A DNA stretch of 64,000 bases from Microcebus murinus (Eukaryota; Chordata; Mammalia; Primates; Cheirogaleidae). The stretch covers positions 67,721,001-67,785,000 of the forward strand of contig NC_134112.1 of the NCBI RefSeq assembly GCF_040939455.1, in the 5' to 3' direction. The notes beneath the pieces are model-generated. The model ran no database searches and was not told where the DNA came from. It saw only the letters and a list, made by a program, of their open reading frames with translations. Positions 59,116 to 64,000 of the stretch are shown piece after piece. Position numbers and translations under genes: made by a program. Each line of letters begins with the position of its first letter. Position 1 is the first letter of the stretch.

Positions 59116-60012
59116 CTGTTGTTGTTGTTGTGTGCTTGTTGGTGTAATCTTACCTCTGGGACATAACCGTGGCTGGAGGTTGACCTAAGTATGCCTGGGA
59201 GGAGGAATAAGGACGTCATGGTTGGTATCACAGGAATGAGGTGGGGTAAAGAGGAATGTCCCAAAAGAAGATTAGGGAGAGGAAGGTGTGCCAGGCAAAC
59301 AAAACCAATAGCTTTCTACTACATTCCTCACCTATCAAATAGCTTTATTATTGACTTGCAATGTTGCTGTGAGAATTAATAATAATGTAGGTGACATATG
59401 TCTACCATGTGGCAGGCCTTCAAGATATGATAACTATAGAATCTGCACATGACAAAACCAAGGCCTGAGCTGGATACCAGTAATGGGAATTAATGAAATA
59501 AATATTTTGAAGGAAAATCAGAAGGACGTGGATTGGTTTATGGACGGTATTGATGGTGGCCATGGGCTATCCCTTTGGATGTTTTACCCTTTGTGCCTTA
59601 CAACTAAGAGCAGTCATATACACAATTGCAAACATGTTTCGTTATTTCCTTCTATGGCCCCGGGAGGGGGTGGAAGAGTTCCTCGGCAGGAGGGGTATCC
59701 TGCAGTATCTCTAGCTGGGAGTATTTGGTCTGTGCTAAGCAGCCTGAAGGTCCCCAGGATCCTGAGCTATACTTTTTTCAGGCAGAGAGAGTGACCTCTT
59801 TATTTGGCAGACAGATTAGTGTCCATGGCTGGCCAAAGAGCCTATTGCTGCTCCAAACAGTTATGGGAGAAGGTGTCCCTTTTTGTGAGGCTAACGAAGA
59901 ATTGTGGTTCTTACTAGTTGCTACTGTGTGACCCAGTTATTCTACTCTTTGTTCCATCCCAACGTTCATGCTATTTAAAATCCAAACCAACACTTATATC
60001 ACTATATGACAA
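59116..60012. other. Stretch without recognised gene
   Basis: No splice-consistent exon is seen. A frame at 59483-59931 is unsupported. Confidence 0.4.
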
Positions 60013-60479
60013 CATGATGGTTAATTTTGTCAACTTGACTGGGTCATGAGATGCCCAGATTGCTGGTTAAAAATTATTTCTGGGTGGGCCCATGGGGATG
60101 TTTCTAGAAGAAATTAGCTTTGAATGGACAGACTGAATAAAGCACATGGCCCTCCCCAATGTGGGTGAGCCTCATCCAATCCATTGAGGGCCTGGATAGA
60201 ACAAAAAGGCTGAGGAACGTTTCATTAATTCTGCCTAACTGCTTGAGCTGGGACATTGATCTTCTCCTGCCTTTGATGCTCCTTGTTCTCAAGTCTTTAG
60301 ACCCAGACTGGAATCTGTACCATTGCCTCTGTGGCACTCAGACCTTGGAGCTATGCCAGCTTTCCTGGGTCTCCAGCTTGTAGAGAGCAGATCATGGGCC
60401 TTCTCAGTCTCCATAATCATGTGTCAGTAACATATATCTTCTATTGGTCCTGTTTCTCTGGAGAACCCTAATATATGCA
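60013..60479. mobile_element. Ancient LTR-like interspersed repeat
   Basis: It runs from TGATGGTTAATTTTGTCAAC to TGTTTCTCTGGAGAACCC and ends near ATATATGCA, a sequence belonging to a common mammalian repeat. The TG...CA ends suggest an LTR, but the family name is uncertain. Confidence 0.55.
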
Positions 60480-62019
60480 TTGTTTACAAATTTGGGTCTA
60501 TAGGCTTCTGTTAATTAAATTTGTATTCTAGTGATCATCTTTTTAAAAAAATCCATTATATGGTGCATTGAGAATGCAAATCCCTAGGCCCAAGAGAGAT
60601 AATCCACACCTTCTCCAGCCTCAGAAATGAAAGACAGGCTTGAGTCAATGATACTGCAGGTTTTTAAGGTCCCAGCGGAGAGAGAAAAATATTGTTTCAT
60701 TTCAAATCCTTTGGAACGTTTGAGGTAGAATCTATCATACAAATACTCAAAGGTTCTTGTGTCTATGATGTGCTCAAGCTGAGCAAGAAAAACGCAAATC
60801 CTAGCAAGCCCTTCACTGTGGCATTGCTCGGAAAAAATTTGTGGGAAAGAAGGAGTTTTATAAGGATTTGATTGACATTGATTATCACTGACAGGAAAGA
60901 AAAGGCCTGGGAAGAGAATGAGGAAAAGGAAATTGAACTTTTGATATTGGTAGTACAAGAACACAGCAGACCAAAGGGAAATAAAGAAAGGAGGTCAGGG
61001 AACAGAGGAAAAAGTAAAATATAGGTGGTAAAAAAACAAGCTAACAGAGGATTCTGTAGAAGAGAAGATTGTGAGCTATCTTTGTTTCAAGATAATTCTA
61101 ACATGTAGAAGAGTGGAAGAGGGGTTATTATTTCATAGAGATTTATTGCACTTCATGTTAAGTGCTTATGATACTCATTGACCGTTTTATTTGACATGCA
61201 AAATCTCTAGCATGCACCTAAAATTGTATTATTTAATTACAATCTTAATAATCCCTGAGGCTTCCAAATGTGCACATACATACACCTGTGTATATGTATA
61301 AAGATTACAATTCTGTTAGAGCAGAAAAAGCAGTGCTGGTTGCACCCATCTTTGGGGTGTTCCTATGGAGAACATATCTCATTTATTCATATATCAGCTT
61401 CATTTTAACTTTATTATTAGTGTATTGGTTGACTTTGGAAATAGGGCTTTCTAAATTAGCTAATTGTGTTGATCAAATGAATTAACAATCACCCATCACT
61501 ACCCTAATTAATTAATAGCAGCAGAGCAGTAGCAGTAACAATTTCCACCTCTCCAGTATTTTACAATTTACAAAGTGCTCTCATAGATTTATCACATTTG
61601 ATAAATGGGCATGCAAATGAGTGCAACATGCATGCAAACAGCTCTTTTGGCAAACAAAATGCCATATTTAAGTGAGGGTAGGCATCTCTTTTCTCAAAGC
61701 CATAGATAACTGACGTCTATTCCAAGACCTATTTCAAGGAAAAATTTAAGTAGACAAATATCGGTTGCAACATGAATAGATTTAATTAACATGAAAGACA
61801 CAAAGCAGTCTAATATCCAAAATTATAGTGCTCTACTACCCACTGAACTACAGGAAAGTAAAACAAGCTTCATTGCTGATTAAGATTAATTAGCAAGAGT
61901 TTCATAAAGTAGGAAAGTGCGGTTCATTTTTGCTATAAGAATGTTAAATATATTTAGCACATTTATTCCTTTTTTGTGATTAATTGATGGATGATAATCA
62001 TTTAGTCTAATGCTTTTCT
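60480..62019. other. AT-rich stretch without recognised gene
   Basis: A minus-strand frame (60584-60964) starts with GTG and is not accepted as a gene. No RNA gene is seen. Confidence 0.4.
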
Positions 62020-62595
62020 TACAGCTTTATTGAGGGCTAATTAATAAATGGCACATATTTGTAGTGGACCAATTGGATGAATTTCGATATACGTGTACAC
62101 TCATGAAACCATCACCACAATCGAGATAATGACATACCCATCGCCCCCCAAGTTTTCTCAATGCCTCTGTGCAATTTATTAATACTTCCCACTTCCCCAT
62201 TCCCAGGTGACCACTCATTTGCTTTCTATGATTACTTTGCATTTTCTAGAATTTTATATAAATAGAATAACATACTTTTTTGTCTAGATTCTTTCCATTC
62301 ACAATTAATTTGAGATTCATCCATGTTGTTAATGTATATAAATAGTTCTTTTCTTTATATAGCTGAGTAGTGTCCATTATGTGAATAATTTACAATTGGT
62401 TTATCCATCCACCTGTTGATAGACATTTGGTTTTTCTCTCATTTGTAGCTCATTACAAGTCAAGTTGCTGTGAACATTTATGTACAAGTCTTTGTATGGA
62501 TCTAGTCATTCAATTATGTTGGGATACCTTAGGAGTAGGATGGCTGGATCATATAACTTTTAAAGAAATCTCAAACTGTTTTCCAAAATGGAAAT
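62020..62595 (-). mobile_element. Old L1M 3' fragment
   Basis: The reversed L1M 3' region reads AGCTTTATTGAGGGCTAATT, CCATCACCACAATCGAGATA, GATTCATCCATGTTGTTAAT and GGCTGGATCATATAACTTTT in order. It is diverged. Confidence 0.8.
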
Positions 62596-62691
62596 CAAGC
62601 TGATTATTTACAAAACAAACATTTCCTCAAAGTGAAATTTAACTTGCACTGTTTGAAACAAGTTGATTATGGAGGCAGGGTTGAGGGGAGT

Positions 62692-62796
62692 AGTTCACAC
62701 TAATTAATGAAATTAATAGTTCACACTGTTGTTCACACTAATTATTGTTCATACTAATTAATGAAATTATTGTTCACACTAATTAATGAAAATTAG
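62692..62796 (+). repeat. Imperfect tandem repeat with TAATTA motifs
   Basis: Units like TTCACACTAATTAATGAAAT recur about five times within 105 bp, some shortened. Each long unit carries the palindrome TAATTA, a homeodomain-type core. Confidence 0.85.
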
Positions 62797-63399
62797 TCTT
62801 GATTGAGTTAATACATGTTTTAGAACTTTTGATTGACATCCTAAAGTTTGCCTGAGTAGATTATTTTTCAAATGATTTCGAGTGACTGTGCCAAATATAA
62901 TCTCATTATTCATGTGAGGCATCCATTTCATTGCAGGGCTGTGGCACAAATGTGTCTGTCAATTACCCTGCATCTCCCTTGTTTAGATTGAGGTTAATGG
63001 AGAGCTCATTACTAAAACATCCATGTTAGGATTTTCATTGTATGGAGAATTTAGTTATATATACAGATTATTTACTTATAAATACAGATTAATTGAAACC
63101 AAGGACCTAAGAAAAAGATTTATGTCTGTAAGTATATGCACATTTCCTTAGAAAGAGTAAGTAATGGCATTTGACATTTACACTTTAGGACATGTAGAGA
63201 ATTGGATGCAAATTTATGCAAACTGTATAATCCTCTCTTTTTCCTTCCATTCATTCCTGAAAACTATGCCACATCAATTTTTTTCTCTAGAATATTTCTA
63301 TAGTCATTTTTTCCCTCTATCCCCATTGCTACCACTGTAGTACAAGATGTCATTATATTATACCTAGTTTACATGACATTCTCCTATCTGACCTCTGGG

Positions 63400-63700
63400 C
63401 CTTAAGTATGTCCCCTTAAATCCAGCCTCAGTATCCACAGTCAGTCAGTGACACTTTCATCATGCCATTCCTATGCTCAAAAACTTACAATGATTTTCTA
63501 TTTTTTTATTTGTTTTATCTTCATTGCCTGGCCCTTTGGCCATATCTTGCTTTTTTCTCTGACCTTATTTCCTTTTAATTTCTGTTACTGAAACTCCACT
63601 TTTGTTTATCTTGTTCCCTCACTGCCCTATGCTTCTGTCTCTAAAACTTGGCTCCTGTTTCTCTCATCATGGTTGCTTTCCTTCTCCTCTTCTCTGCCCA
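63400..63700 (+). repeat. L2 LINE 3' fragment
   Basis: CATGCCATTCCTATGCTCAA, a decayed part around CCTGGCCCTTTGGCCATATC and CTTGTTCCCTCACTGCCC follow the L2 order. Confidence 0.6.
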
Positions 63701-64000
63701 GTTGAAATGCATTTTATTTATTTATTTTTTTTTAAGTATTATATTAACAGGTGGCAACCAAATTTCTTTTAGGGAGAGAATCATCTTTGTTTAGAGAACA
63801 AGTGAAAACCAAACCTTGATAAGGTGTCCTTGGATAAGATGTACTTGGAGTGAGAGGTGGGACATGCAGCTAAGGCAGAAAAGAAATAGCTAATTCCTCT
63901 GCTTTGGAGATGGAGAGATTTGGGAATGGGAGAGAGCAGAGGAGAGTAAAAGGGAGGGCCACGCCACAAGGTGGAATGGTTTAAGAACAGGAATGTTCAA

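Noticed and set aside
60584..60964. 126-codon minus-strand frame with a hydrophobic start
   Set aside because: It begins with GTG rather than ATG, has no recognisable domain and no splice or polyadenylation context.

Overview
The window is nuclear DNA of a primate, most likely a strepsirrhine (lemur or relative). No bacterial or viral gene organisation is present. The diagnosis rests on at least six dimeric Alu SINEs that carry a middle linker reading TTGGCCAACTAATATATATA or its complement, which I associate with lemuriform Alus, and on young L1 LINEs alongside mammal-wide MIR, L2, MaLR and MER5 fossils. Most of the sequence is transposon-derived; the rest is AT-rich intergenic or intronic DNA.

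Layout: 1-1346 is a 5'-truncated L1 (minus). A compact two-exon gene at 4066-5706 encodes a beta-defensin-like secreted peptide, followed by a CpG-rich patch (6480-7260). A full-length but broken L1 (minus) fills 9279-16049 and contains a tiny L1 3'-end insertion inside ORF2. From 16.5 to 36 kb, three phase-compatible exon-like segments on the plus strand (16530-16619, 31568-31753, 35877-35959) suggest part of an unidentified multi-exon gene, with an in-frame TAG in the second. Between them lie Alus, MIRs, L2s, an old LTR retroelement (27.9-30.2 kb) and a 5'-truncated L1 (32333-34140). A fossil full-length L1M occupies 36521-42831 and is split by an Alu. A 190-bp hAT miniature transposon lies at 43258-43447. 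MaLR, Alu and L2 remnants follow to 50.9 kb.

The most striking element is the full-length L1 at 52339-58881 (minus). It has a perfect 16-bp target-site duplication, a YY1-type site at its 5' end, an uninterrupted ORF1 (334 aa), an uninterrupted ORF2 (1291 aa) with the endonuclease and reverse-transcriptase signature residues, a G-rich 3'UTR and a poly(A) tail. It looks recent and potentially competent. Its 5'UTR also carries an antisense ATG reading frame, shared in position with the older copy, that recalls the primate ORF0 arrangement. The last 5 kb hold MIR, LTR-like, old L1 and L2 remnants plus a small TAATTA-rich tandem repeat. Boundaries of old repeats are approximate because they were read by eye without alignment.
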